In this document: piece by piece, positions 15,480 to 22,806 of the stretch
Position numbering within the stretch: the stretch's first letter is position 1
Layout of the letters: each line of letters starts with the position of its first letter
NCBI GenBank assembly: GCA_033875255.1
Contig: JAWZSN010000039.1
Coordinates: forward strand, 1-31,914
From: Marinimicrococcus sp033875255
GTDB taxonomy: Bacteria; Pseudomonadota; Alphaproteobacteria; Geminicoccales; Geminicoccaceae
Length of the DNA stretch: 31,914 nt
Direction of reading: 5' to 3'
Made by a program: the position numbers and the translations under genes
The notes under the pieces: generated by a model
What the model was told of the DNA's origin: nothing
The model's database searches: none
Seen by the model: the letters and a program-made list of their open reading frames with translations, nothing else

Positions 15480-16250
15480 ATGGCGCAGGTGCGCGACACG
15501 CTGCGCGCCCTCTATCTGGGTGACGACCGCACGGCCAGCCTCTTTCAGCTCGGCCTGCTGGTCTTCGACCTGGCGACGGTGGCCTTCTTCGTCGCGATGA
15601 GCTTCACCGACCCGCCCGCGTGGATCGTGCGGGTCGAGGTGGCGCTGGCCGTCTTCATCGGCCTCGACTTCGCAGCCCGCCTTGCCATCGCCTGGAAGAA
15701 GCTGAGCTTCCTTCTCGCCCCCAGCACGCTGGCCGATCTCATCGTGCTGGTCTCGCTCCTGACGCCGCTGGTCGGTGGCAATCTCGCCTTCCTGCGGATC
15801 ATGCGGGCGACCCGGCTCTTTCGCGCCTACCACGTCCTCACGTTGCTGCGCCGCCGCTTCGCGTGGATCCGGCACAACGAGGAGACGGCCCAGGCGGTCG
15901 CCAACCTGCTGGTCTTCGTGTTCTTCACGAGCGCTTGCGTGTTCGTCCTCCAGTCGCCCTCCAATCCCGCCATCGACGACTATGTCGACGCGCTCTATTT
16001 CACCGTCACCACCCTCACCACCACCGGCTTCGGCGACATTACGCTGGTGGGCGAGTATGGCCGCCTCCTGGCGGTGCTGATCATGATCTTCGGGGTCTCG
16101 CTGTTCCTGCGCCTGGCGCAGACCGTGTTCCGCCCCGGCAAGGTCACCCACCCCTGCCCGCATTGCGGCCTGCGCCGCCACGACCAGGACGCGGTGCACT
16201 GCAAGCATTGCGGCGAGCTGCTCGACATCCCGACCGAGGGGCTCGGCTGA
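15480..16250 (+). CDS. Voltage-gated-type potassium channel subunit with C-terminal zinc ribbon
   Basis: This is a 256-residue inner-membrane protein with about six hydrophobic segments. The S4-like helix carries spaced arginines (RIMRATRLFRAYHVLTLLRRR, about 106-126), and the pore loop has the selectivity filter TTTGFGD at 180-186. The cytoplasmic tail ends in a zinc ribbon: C226-x2-C229 and C241-x2-C244. Channels of this family conduct K+ as tetramers; the zinc ribbon suggests metal or redox sensing or assembly, which is inference. I preferred the ATG at 15480 (GGGGA 5 nt upstream) to the GTG at 15477. It is convergent with the binding-protein gene and separated from it by a bidirectional terminator. 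Confidence 0.85.
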   Translation: MAQVRDTLRALYLGDDRTASLFQLGLLVFDLATVAFFVAMSFTDPPAWIVRVEVALAVFIGLDFAARLAIAWKKLSFLLAPSTLADLIVLVSLLTPLVGGNLAFLRIMRATRLFRAYHVLTLLRRRFAWIRHNEETAQAVANLLVFVFFTSACVFVLQSPSNPAIDDYVDALYFTVTTLTTTGFGDITLVGEYGRLLAVLIMIFGVSLFLRLAQTVFRPGKVTHPCPHCGLRRHDQDAVHCKHCGELLDIPTEGLG

Positions 16251-16256
16251 ACGCGC

Positions 16257-16283
16257 GAGGGCCCGCCTCGCCGACGGGCCCTC
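16257..16283. terminator. Bidirectional hairpin between convergent genes
   Basis: A perfect 9-bp stem, GAGGGCCCG / CGGGCCCTC with a 9-nt loop, lies 7 bp after the channel stop and 19 bp from the solute-binding-protein stop. T tracts are poor on both sides. It does not belong to the repeated terminator family. Confidence 0.65.
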
Positions 16284-16302
16284 TCCTGCGCGGCCGGCGC
16301 CG

Positions 16303-17895
16303 CTACTCCTCGAGATCGACGCCGTAGAAGACGTGCCCGCCGAACGGGTCGATCTTGAAGTCCACGACCTCGTTCCTGACCGGCTTGAAGACGATCGAAT
16401 GGGCGATCGTCACCCAGGGCGCGTCCTCCTTGAAGACCAGCTGGGCCTCCTCGTAGAGCTTGGCGCGCTCGGCCTGGTCGTTGATCTTCTTGGCCTTCTT
16501 GATGAGCTGGTCGAACTCCTCGTTGCACCAGCGTGCCCGGTTGGTGGCGCCGGCGGCGTCGCAGCCCAGCAGCACGCCCAGGAAATTGTCGGGATCGGCG
16601 ATGTCGGCGGTCCAGCCCAGCATGAAGCTCGGCGCCTCGCCGGCCTGGGTGCGCTTGAGATACTCGCCCCACTCGTAGGAGACGATCTCGGCATCCACGC
16701 CGATCTCCTTCCAGTCGGCCTGGATGAGCTCGGCCATGCGCCTGGCGTTGGGGTTGTAGGGGCGCTGCACCGGCATCGCCCAGAGCTGGGTCTTGAAGCC
16801 GTCGCCGTGGCCGGCTTCCTCCAGCAGCTTGCGCGCCTTCTCGGGGTCGTGCGGATAGTCCTCGACCGCCTTGTTGTAGCCCCAGAGCGTGGGGGGCATG
16901 GGGTTCTTGGCGGCGACGCCGGCGCCCTGGTAGACGGAATCGATGATCGACTGCTTGTTGATCGCGAGGTTGAGCGCCTGGCGCACCCGCTTGTCGTCCA
17001 TCGGCGCCGTCTCGACGTTGAAGCCCAGATAGCCGATATTGAGCCCTTCCTGCTGCATCAGCTTGATGCTGTCATTGGCCTTCATGTCCTCGAGATCGGC
17101 CGGGTTCGGGTAGGGCATGACGTGACATTCGCCGGCCTTGACCTTCTGCCAGCGCACCGAGGCATCGGGGGTGATGGCGAACACCAGATTGTCGAGCGCC
17201 GCCTTGCCCTCGTAATAGTCGGGGTTGGCCTTGAAGCGGATCACCGCGTCCTTCTGGTAGGCGACCAGCTGGAACGGCCCGGTGCCGACCGGCTCCAGGT
17301 CCATGCGCTCGAGCGTCCCGGCCTTCTCGAGCTGCTCGCCATACTCGGCCGAGAGGATCGAGGCGAAGTCCATCGACAGCACCGGAATGAAGGTGGCGTC
17401 GGGGTTCTTCAGGACGAACCTGACCGTATGCTCGTCGAGCTTCTCGACCTTCTCCAAAAGGTCGGCCAGGCCCGAGCCGACGAAATACTCGTACTGGCCG
17501 CCGCCCAGCTTGTGGAACGGATGCTCCGCATCGCTCATGCGGGCGAAGCTGAAGATCACGTCGTCGGCGTTGAAGTCGCGGCTCGGGGTGAAGTCCTTCG
17601 TGGTGTGCCACTTCACGCCCTGGCGGAGCTTGAAGGTGTATTCCTTGCCGTCGTCGGAGACGGTGTGGCTTTCCGCCAGGCCCGGCCCGAGATTGGTGGT
17701 GCCGCGCTCGGCCTGGATCAGCCGGTTGTAGACCTGGCGCGAGCTCGCGTCGAAGGTCGTGCCCGAGGTGAAGAGCTGCGGGTTGAAGCCTTCGGGGCTG
17801 CCCTCCGAGCAGAAGACCAGCGTCTTCGCCTCGGCGGCCGCACCCAGGGCCAGCATCGAGACTGCGCCCAAAAGGGCGCCGCACAGCCTGCGCAT
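16303..17895 (-). CDS. Peptide/opine-type ABC transporter substrate-binding protein (DppA-like)
   Basis: This is a 530-residue periplasmic binding protein of the SBP_bac_5 cluster. A signal peptide covers about 1-23 (AEA|KT). The mature N-terminus LVFCSEGSPEGFNPQLFTSG is typical of dipeptide-binding proteins. Other family stretches are YTFKLRQGVKWHTTKDF, FNADDVIFSFARM, EPVGTGPFQLVAY, NIGYLGFNVETAPMDDKRVRQALNLAI and WTADIADPDNFL. GGGGA lies 8 nt before the ATG. No permease or ATPase genes adjoin it on either side, so it is an orphan and must use a transporter encoded elsewhere. It is divergent from the O-GlcNAc transferase gene. Confidence 0.92.
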   Translation of the reverse strand: MRRLCGALLGAVSMLALGAAAEAKTLVFCSEGSPEGFNPQLFTSGTTFDASSRQVYNRLIQAERGTTNLGPGLAESHTVSDDGKEYTFKLRQGVKWHTTKDFTPSRDFNADDVIFSFARMSDAEHPFHKLGGGQYEYFVGSGLADLLEKVEKLDEHTVRFVLKNPDATFIPVLSMDFASILSAEYGEQLEKAGTLERMDLEPVGTGPFQLVAYQKDAVIRFKANPDYYEGKAALDNLVFAITPDASVRWQKVKAGECHVMPYPNPADLEDMKANDSIKLMQQEGLNIGYLGFNVETAPMDDKRVRQALNLAINKQSIIDSVYQGAGVAAKNPMPPTLWGYNKAVEDYPHDPEKARKLLEEAGHGDGFKTQLWAMPVQRPYNPNARRMAELIQADWKEIGVDAEIVSYEWGEYLKRTQAGEAPSFMLGWTADIADPDNFLGVLLGCDAAGATNRARWCNEEFDQLIKKAKKINDQAERAKLYEEAQLVFKEDAPWVTIAHSIVFKPVRNEVVDFKIDPFGGHVFYGVDLEE

Positions 17896-17959
17896 CGTCC
17901 GTTTCCCCAAGCAGTTTCTGCGGCCGCCGCGCCGGGGCACGGCACGCCTCCCATGCAGC

Positions 17960-17988
17960 CATGGAGCACGCCGGAGGTCGCAAGTCAA
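17960..17988 (-). promoter_or_regulatory. Weak promoter-like pair upstream of the DppA-like gene
   Basis: On the minus strand TTGACT (17988-17983) is a good -35. The hexamer 17 bp on, TCCATG, is a poor -10. It sits about 65 bp before the start codon in a 196-bp divergent gap. Confidence 0.25.
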
Positions 17989-18091
17989 AGCCCCACCTCG
18001 AATGACGGGCCTTTGCGAATACTTAACCTCGCTCCGCTAGGCTCCGGGAAATGCCGAGGGCGCCTTGGCAGCGGAGCCGGAGGATGGATGG

Positions 18092-20038
18092 ATGAGGAAA
18101 GCGCGGCGCAGGCCGGCCTGTCGGCGTGAGCGACCGGAAATGGCGGCGCGTGGCGCTGCAGATGCGGCCGGGCTGGCGATGCGGCGGGCGGCAGAGGCCC
18201 TCGCCGGACGCCGCTTCGACGAGGCGGCGACGGCCGCCGGCCGGGCAGCGCTCGCCGCCCCGGCGCATCCCGAGCCGCTGCTCCTGCTGGCCGCGGCAAG
18301 GCTCGGCCAGCGGCGCTGGCGCGACGCCGAGGCCATGGCGCGCCGCGTGCTGCAGCTCGCGCCCGGTCAGCGCCAGGCACGGCACCGGCTGGCTCTGGCG
18401 CTGATCGGGCAGGGCCGCTTCGAGGAGGCCGAGGCGCTGCAGCCGGCCGTCGGCGCCACCGCCGACCAGCTGGCCGACCTCGGCGGCGCCTGGCTCAACT
18501 GGCACCGCTACGACACGGCCGAACGGGCATTCCGCGCCGCCCTGGCCCAGGCGCCCGGGCATCTGCCGGCCCTGACCGGCCACGGCTACGCGCTCATCCG
18601 CCTGGGCCGGGCGCCGGAGGCCGAAGAACCGCTCGAAGCCGCCGTCGCCGCGGCCGGCCCGGCCAGCATGGCCGCCGCGGTGCTCGGCTGCCTGCGGCTC
18701 GAGGCGGGCGAGCTGCGCCGGGGGCTCGACCTGCTGGCCGGCGCCGTCGGGCGCGAGCAGGTCTCGCCGCTCGAGTTCTCCACCTGGCTGTGCAATCTGA
18801 ACTACGATCCCGAGGCGACACCGCAGGCCGTCGCCGCCGCCCATCACCGCTATGGCGAGCGCTTCGGCCGGGTCCCGGCGCTGGCCGCGCGCTCGCGGCG
18901 CCTGCGCAGCGGGCCGTTGCGCGTGGGCTTTCTCTCGCCCGACTTCTGCGGCCATTCGGTGAGCTTCTTCTTCCGCCCGCTGCAGGACGCGCTGCGCGCC
19001 CGCGGCGTCGAGCTCTTCTGCTATGCCAGCGTCGCCCGCCCCGATGCGGTGACCGAGGAGATCCGCCGCGCCGCCGACGGCTGGCGCGACATCCGCACGC
19101 TCGCCGACGAGGAGGCCGCGGCGCTGATCCGCGCCGATGCGCTCGACGTGCTGGTCGATCTCGCCGGCCACAGCGCCGACAACCGCCTGCCGGTCCTGGC
19201 CCGCCGCCCGGCGCCGCTGCAGCTCACCTATCTGGGCTACCCCAACGGCACCGGCCTGCCCGCCATCGACGCACGAATCGTCGATGCGATCACCGACCCG
19301 CCGGGCAGCGACAGCGGCTCGCCCGACCGGCTGCTGCGCCTGCCCCGCTGCTTTCTCGCCTGGCGGCCGCAGGCCTGGCCTGCCACCGCCCCGCCGCCCT
19401 GTCTCGCCAGCGGCCGGATCACCTTCGGCTCGTTCAACAACGCCGCCAAGCTCAACGGCCGGGTGGTGGCCCTGTGGGCGCGCCTGCTGCGCGAGCTTCC
19501 CGGCTCACGGCTGCTGCTGAAAAGCTCGCTCGAGCGCCACGAGGAGCACCGGCGCCGCCATCTCGACGCGTTCGCCGCGGCGGGCGTGGCGCCGGAGCGC
19601 GTCACCTTCCTCGGCCGCACCCCCGACCTGATGAGCCACCTGGCCCTCTACGGGGAGGTCGACATTGCGCTGGACACGTTCCCCTACAACGGCACCACCA
19701 CGAGCTGCGAGGCCATGTGGATGGGTGTGCCGGTGGTGAGCCTCATGGGGCAGGGCCATGCCGGCAGGGTCGGCGCCAGCCTGCTCGGGGCGGTGGGCTT
19801 TCCGGCCGGCATCGCCCGCGACGAGGACGACTATGTCCTGACCGCCCTGCAGCTCGCCCGCACGCCCCGCCTTCTCGAGGCGCTGCGCGCCATGCTGCGC
19901 GAGACGATGCTGGCCTCGCCCCTGGGCGATGCCGCCGGCCTCGCCGAGGCGTTCCTCGGTGCGGTGGCCACTCTTGCCGCCGAGCGCGGCCTGGCCCTTC
20001 CCTCACCCCGGCCCCCGGAGGAGCGCGCATGCGCATGA
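18092..20038 (+). CDS. TPR-containing O-GlcNAc transferase (SPINDLY-type, GT41)
   Basis: This is a 648-residue two-part protein. Residues about 25-225 are helical TPR-like repeats (RRFDEAATAAGRAALAAP, RRWRDAEAMARRVLQLAP, RYDTAERAFRAALAQAP, GRAPEAEEPLEAAV). The C-terminal catalytic region has RVGFLSPDF (277-285) and H288, LGYPNGTGLPAIDARIVD, K477 in LLLKSSLERHEEHR, and FPYNGTTTSCEAMWMGVPVVS (530-550), which forms the UDP-sugar site. Such enzymes add GlcNAc or fucose to Ser/Thr of target proteins in the cytoplasm; in bacteria the targets are often flagellins or adhesins, none of which is present here. GGAGG lies 8 nt before the chosen ATG; later ATGs are possible. Its stop lies inside the next gene. 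Confidence 0.88.
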   Translation: MRKARRRPACRRERPEMAARGAADAAGLAMRRAAEALAGRRFDEAATAAGRAALAAPAHPEPLLLLAAARLGQRRWRDAEAMARRVLQLAPGQRQARHRLALALIGQGRFEEAEALQPAVGATADQLADLGGAWLNWHRYDTAERAFRAALAQAPGHLPALTGHGYALIRLGRAPEAEEPLEAAVAAAGPASMAAAVLGCLRLEAGELRRGLDLLAGAVGREQVSPLEFSTWLCNLNYDPEATPQAVAAAHHRYGERFGRVPALAARSRRLRSGPLRVGFLSPDFCGHSVSFFFRPLQDALRARGVELFCYASVARPDAVTEEIRRAADGWRDIRTLADEEAAALIRADALDVLVDLAGHSADNRLPVLARRPAPLQLTYLGYPNGTGLPAIDARIVDAITDPPGSDSGSPDRLLRLPRCFLAWRPQAWPATAPPPCLASGRITFGSFNNAAKLNGRVVALWARLLRELPGSRLLLKSSLERHEEHRRRHLDAFAAAGVAPERVTFLGRTPDLMSHLALYGEVDIALDTFPYNGTTTSCEAMWMGVPVVSLMGQGHAGRVGASLLGAVGFPAGIARDEDDYVLTALQLARTPRLLEALRAMLRETMLASPLGDAAGLAEAFLGAVATLAAERGLALPSPRPPEERACA

Positions 20039-20595
20039 CGCCCGAGCCCCCGACCACGCCCGGCCCGGCCGCGCAGGCCGAGCTGCGCCTCCATATCGGC
20101 GGCCGCCAGAAGAAGGCCGGCTGGCTGATCCTCGACATCGATCCCGGACCGCATGTCGACTTCCTGGGCGACTGCACCGATCTCGGCCAGTTCCCCGACG
20201 ACTCGATCGCCTGCGTCTATGCCTCGCACGTCTACGAGCATCTGGATTACCAGCAGGCCCTGCCCCACGCCCTGGCCGAGGTTCGCCGGGTCCTGCGGCC
20301 CGGCGGCCAGTTCCATGTCAGCGTGCCCGACCTGCAGGCCGTCGCCTGGCTCCTGCTCGACCCGGCGCTGGGTCCCGAGCAGCGCTTCCACCTGATGCGC
20401 GTGCTCTATGGCGGCCAGACGACGCCGCACGACTTCCACCGCACCGGCTTCACCGCCGAGATCATGCTGGGTTTCCTCGCCCGCGCCGGCTTCAGGAGTG
20501 CGCGCCGCGTGGCCGACCACGGCCTCTTCGAGGACACCAGCAAGCTCTCCCTCTTCGGCCGCCCCATCAGCCTCAACATGATCGCCGAGGCGTGA
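20029..20595 (+). CDS. Small SAM-dependent methyltransferase (Methyltransf_11-like)
   Basis: This is a 188-residue class I methyltransferase of a predicted type that lacks the usual Gly-rich motif I. The pattern is LHIGGRQKKAGWLILDIDPG, then DCTDLGQFPDDSIACVYASHVYEHLDY and ALAEVRRVLRPGGQFHVSVPDLQ, which fit the SAM-binding core. DFHRTGFTAEIM and RVADHGLFEDTSKLSLFG form the end. The ATG at 20029 has GGAGGAG 5 nt upstream and lies inside the end of the transferase gene; a second ATG at 20035 overlaps its stop as ATGA. The tight coupling suggests it modifies the same glycan or glycoprotein. A terminator repeat follows. Confidence 0.82.
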   Translation: MRMTPEPPTTPGPAAQAELRLHIGGRQKKAGWLILDIDPGPHVDFLGDCTDLGQFPDDSIACVYASHVYEHLDYQQALPHALAEVRRVLRPGGQFHVSVPDLQAVAWLLLDPALGPEQRFHLMRVLYGGQTTPHDFHRTGFTAEIMLGFLARAGFRSARRVADHGLFEDTSKLSLFGRPISLNMIAEA

Positions 20596-20641
20596 GCGGC
20601 GGCGGCCTGCAGCCCTTCCGGCGCAGGCGCGCGGCGGCGGA

Positions 20642-20693
20642 GCCGTGCAAGGCGCGGCGCGCGGCCAAGCTTCTTGTTTCTCGGGGTTGGCGG
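20642..20693 (+). terminator. Terminator-type repeat after the methyltransferase
   Basis: GCCGTGC (20642-20648) pairs with GCGCGGC (20659-20665), with one G-U, around the loop AAGGCGCGGC. It is followed by CAAGCTTCTTGTTTCTC and a partly kept downstream box (GGGGTTGGCGG). It is in the correct position to end the transferase/methyltransferase transcript. Confidence 0.75.
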
Positions 20694-20806
20694 CGGCGTC
20701 TCGCGGACGCGGCATGAAGCCCGCGCCCGCGGCCCCTGCCCGGTCCGCCCGTCCTCGACCCCTCGCCGATGGCGGAGCGAGCCGAAGCCCGGGTGAGCAC
20801 GCACGG

Positions 20807-20863
20807 CCGGCAACCGACAGAAGAAGACGGAAACGAAAGCCGCGCGCAGCGCTCGTGCACGGC
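20807..20863 (-). terminator. Terminator-type repeat after the diguanylate cyclase
   Basis: On the minus strand GCCGTGC (20863-20857) pairs with GCGCGGC (20845-20839) around an 11-nt loop ending GCGCTGC. TTTCGTTTCCGTCTTCTTC follows. The downstream box is the exact 12-mer GTCGGTTGCCGG (20818-20807), shared with the copy at 25310-25321. Confidence 0.8.
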
Positions 20864-20932
20864 CGCGCCAAGGGTCCGACGCCTCCGCCGCCTGCTCCAG
20901 CCGGCCGGGAACCGCCCTGGCCGGGCGCCGGC

Positions 20933-22087
20933 TCAGGCCACCCGCAGCATGTGGACGCCTTCTGCGAAGGCGCGGTTGCGGCCGGCGTCCTTGGCCGCAT
21001 AGAGCAGCCTGTCGGCGCGGTCGACCGCCGCCCAAAGCTCCTCGCCCTGGCGGAGCACGGCGATGCCGAAGCTGCAGGTGACCGCGCTCGACGGCGGCAC
21101 GCAATCGAACCGCTCCTGCTCGATGGCGGCGCGCAGGCGCTCGGTGAACGCCAGGGCCAGCTCCACCGGCTCGTCCTTCAAGACGACGAGGAATTCCTCG
21201 CCACCGATGCGCCCGGCCAGATCGCCCGCCCGCGCGGTCCGCATGATGGTTTTGGCAACGGCGGCCAGAACCCGGTCGCCGGCGAGGTGGCCGAACGTGT
21301 CGTTGATCTTCTTGAAATGGTCGATGTCGCAGACGATGACGGAGACGGCCGGTGGCGCCGGCCGCCTCAGCATGGTCCTCAGGCGGGCCTCGAGCCCGCG
21401 CCGGTTCAGCATGCCGGTAAGCGGATCCCGGTCGCGCTCGCGTTCGAGGGCCCTGATCGCGTCGGCGCCCGTCACGGCCAGCAGGCCCAGCCCCAGCCCG
21501 ACGCCCAGCACCGACATGGAGAACTGGATCCAGCCCCAGAACGCCGAGCTGGCAAAGGCCGCGAGCCCGCCATCGAGCGCCTCGGACACGGAACTCGCGG
21601 TAAGCAGGGTCCTTGGGAAGAAATGGACAGCCAGCACGAGCAGCAGCCAGAACAGGGCGCGGTCGGTAGAGCTGCCGCGCACGAGAAACCTCAGCTTCCA
21701 GGCGCCACACAGGAAGATGCACCCGATACCCAGGTTGAGCACGTGGATGCGAGCAACGAGATCCCTGTCCACATAATAGAAATACCAGATCGCACCCACG
21801 AGACCGACGAGCGCGCCGCCATGGTGGATCGGCGACAGCGACCTTCCCGAACGCATGAGCAGACTCTCGACCAGAAGAAGAGAGGCCGCGACATAGAGCG
21901 CTGCCGTGATGACCGCGTTAGTGCCCAGATCCGGCGGCCACAGCGCTGTCTGCGCCAGCGCGGCCACGCCGTAGGAAAGGAACGCCACCGAGAACAGCAG
22001 CGTGTGGCGGCGCCCGCGATCCATCATCCAGACACAGAGGAAGGTCGCCGCAAACAGACACAGCAGGGCGGGCGGAAGGAACTTCAT
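20933..22087 (-). CDS. Membrane-bound diguanylate cyclase (GGDEF)
   Basis: This is a 384-residue inner-membrane protein. Residues 1 to about 205 hold roughly six hydrophobic helices, likely a sensor of unknown ligand. The C-terminal GGDEF domain has DPLTGMLNRR (221-230), DIDHFKKIND (254-263) and the active site GGEEF (295-299). The inhibitory-site RxxD (RAGD, 286-289) sits five residues before it, so product feedback is expected. It should make c-di-GMP from GTP. I took the ATG at 22087 (GGAGAAG 9 nt upstream) over an in-frame GTG at 22105. It is divergent from the MBOAT/SGNH acylation genes across a 719-bp gap. Confidence 0.92.
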   Translation of the reverse strand: MKFLPPALLCLFAATFLCVWMMDRGRRHTLLFSVAFLSYGVAALAQTALWPPDLGTNAVITAALYVAASLLLVESLLMRSGRSLSPIHHGGALVGLVGAIWYFYYVDRDLVARIHVLNLGIGCIFLCGAWKLRFLVRGSSTDRALFWLLLVLAVHFFPRTLLTASSVSEALDGGLAAFASSAFWGWIQFSMSVLGVGLGLGLLAVTGADAIRALERERDRDPLTGMLNRRGLEARLRTMLRRPAPPAVSVIVCDIDHFKKINDTFGHLAGDRVLAAVAKTIMRTARAGDLAGRIGGEEFLVVLKDEPVELALAFTERLRAAIEQERFDCVPPSSAVTCSFGIAVLRQGEELWAAVDRADRLLYAAKDAGRNRAFAEGVHMLRVA

Positions 22088-22207
22088 CAATGAATTCTTC
22101 TCCACCGCGCGACAGCCATGCCGGCCGTCGTCGTTCCGGTCAGCGCCGTCGCCGGGAGCGCGGCGGCGGCGCTGGGCCCGACATAATCCTCATTCCCGGG
22201 ATGCACC

Positions 22208-22299
22208 ATCCTCGGCGCCCGCCCGCGGCGAGCCGCCCCATGGGCGAAGCCGCCGCCTTCCCTGCGGCCGATCGGGGAGCGGGAGCGGGCGCCGAGGAT
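22208..22299. repeat. 15-bp perfect inverted repeat with 62-nt loop
   Basis: ATCCTCGGCGCCCGC (22208-22222) is the exact reverse complement of 22285-22299. The loop holds a smaller GCCC/GGGC hairpin. In an RNA from either strand this would be a very stable stem. Confidence 0.7.
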
Positions 22300-22375
22300 C
22301 GCGCGACGCCGCGTCGCGGCACATGGCGGGCCGGCCGATGCCGACCACGGGACCGGGACAGGGAAGAGCTTCCGG

Positions 22376-22406
22376 CGGCAGCGGATCATGGTCCCTGACG
22401 CTGCCG
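22376..22406. repeat. 8-bp inverted repeat
   Basis: CGGCAGCG (22376-22383) and CGCTGCCG (22399-22406) are perfect complements with a 15-nt loop. No T tract follows on either strand. Confidence 0.55.
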
Positions 22407-22411
22407 AGCCC

Positions 22412-22514
22412 GGCATGGCCGGACCCGGCAGGGTCGAGATCGCGCTGCCGTGGCGGCCGGAGCCGATACCGGCGCCATCGCGCCATGATCGCCGCCAGTG
22501 CGGCCGGCCATGCC
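22412..22514. repeat. 11-bp perfect inverted repeat with nested hairpins
   Basis: GGCATGGCCGG (22412-22422) is complementary to 22504-22514. Inside are a CGGCAG/CTGCCG pair and a GGCGC/GCGCC hairpin, giving a cruciform-like or multi-stem layout. Confidence 0.55.
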
Positions 22515-22806
22515 ATCCTCACCCGGGCCCCGGCTAGAGCCCGCGCATCTGAAGGCGTCGCGATGAACCCGATGGCCCCGGCCGGTGGTGGGCGCGCGCT
22601 CCCGCGCGGCGCTGTCGTCCGCGGCGGCTCTGCCGGCAAGGACACAGGCGAAGCGCTGCCGGCCGCCACCTGGACCGGCCGGCGTCCCGGCGGCGGCCGC
22701 GTGACCGGCGGGCCAGAGGGCGCGCCGCCGTCAGCGAGCGTGCCCGATTGACACGGGCCCGGGCAAAGGCCCAAGGGAAGCGACCCGACCACTTCAAGCG
22801 CGCCTC

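Larger units (their letters stand above)
20596..20932. other. Convergent intergenic region with two facing terminator repeats
   Basis: No gene is apparent in these 337 bp. Two copies of the repeat face each other, at 20642-20693 (plus) and 20807-20863 (minus), with about 110 bp of GC-rich sequence between that I do not recognise. Confidence 0.6.
22088..22806. other. 719-bp gap rich in inverted repeats, no convincing gene
   Basis: Open frames on both strands here look like GC-bias artefacts with no motif or ribosome site. Three clear inverted repeats are present: a perfect 15-bp pair at 22208-22222/22285-22299, an 8-bp pair at 22376-22383/22399-22406, and an 11-bp pair at 22412-22422/22504-22514. 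The region must hold promoters for the divergent cyclase and acyltransferase genes; I could not place them with confidence. Confidence 0.5.

Noticed and set aside
22002..22751. Open frame of 249 codons in the cyclase-acyltransferase gap
   Set aside because: It overlaps the start of the cyclase on the other strand and is Arg/Gly/Pro-rich without a domain pattern or ribosome site. I treat the gap as non-coding.
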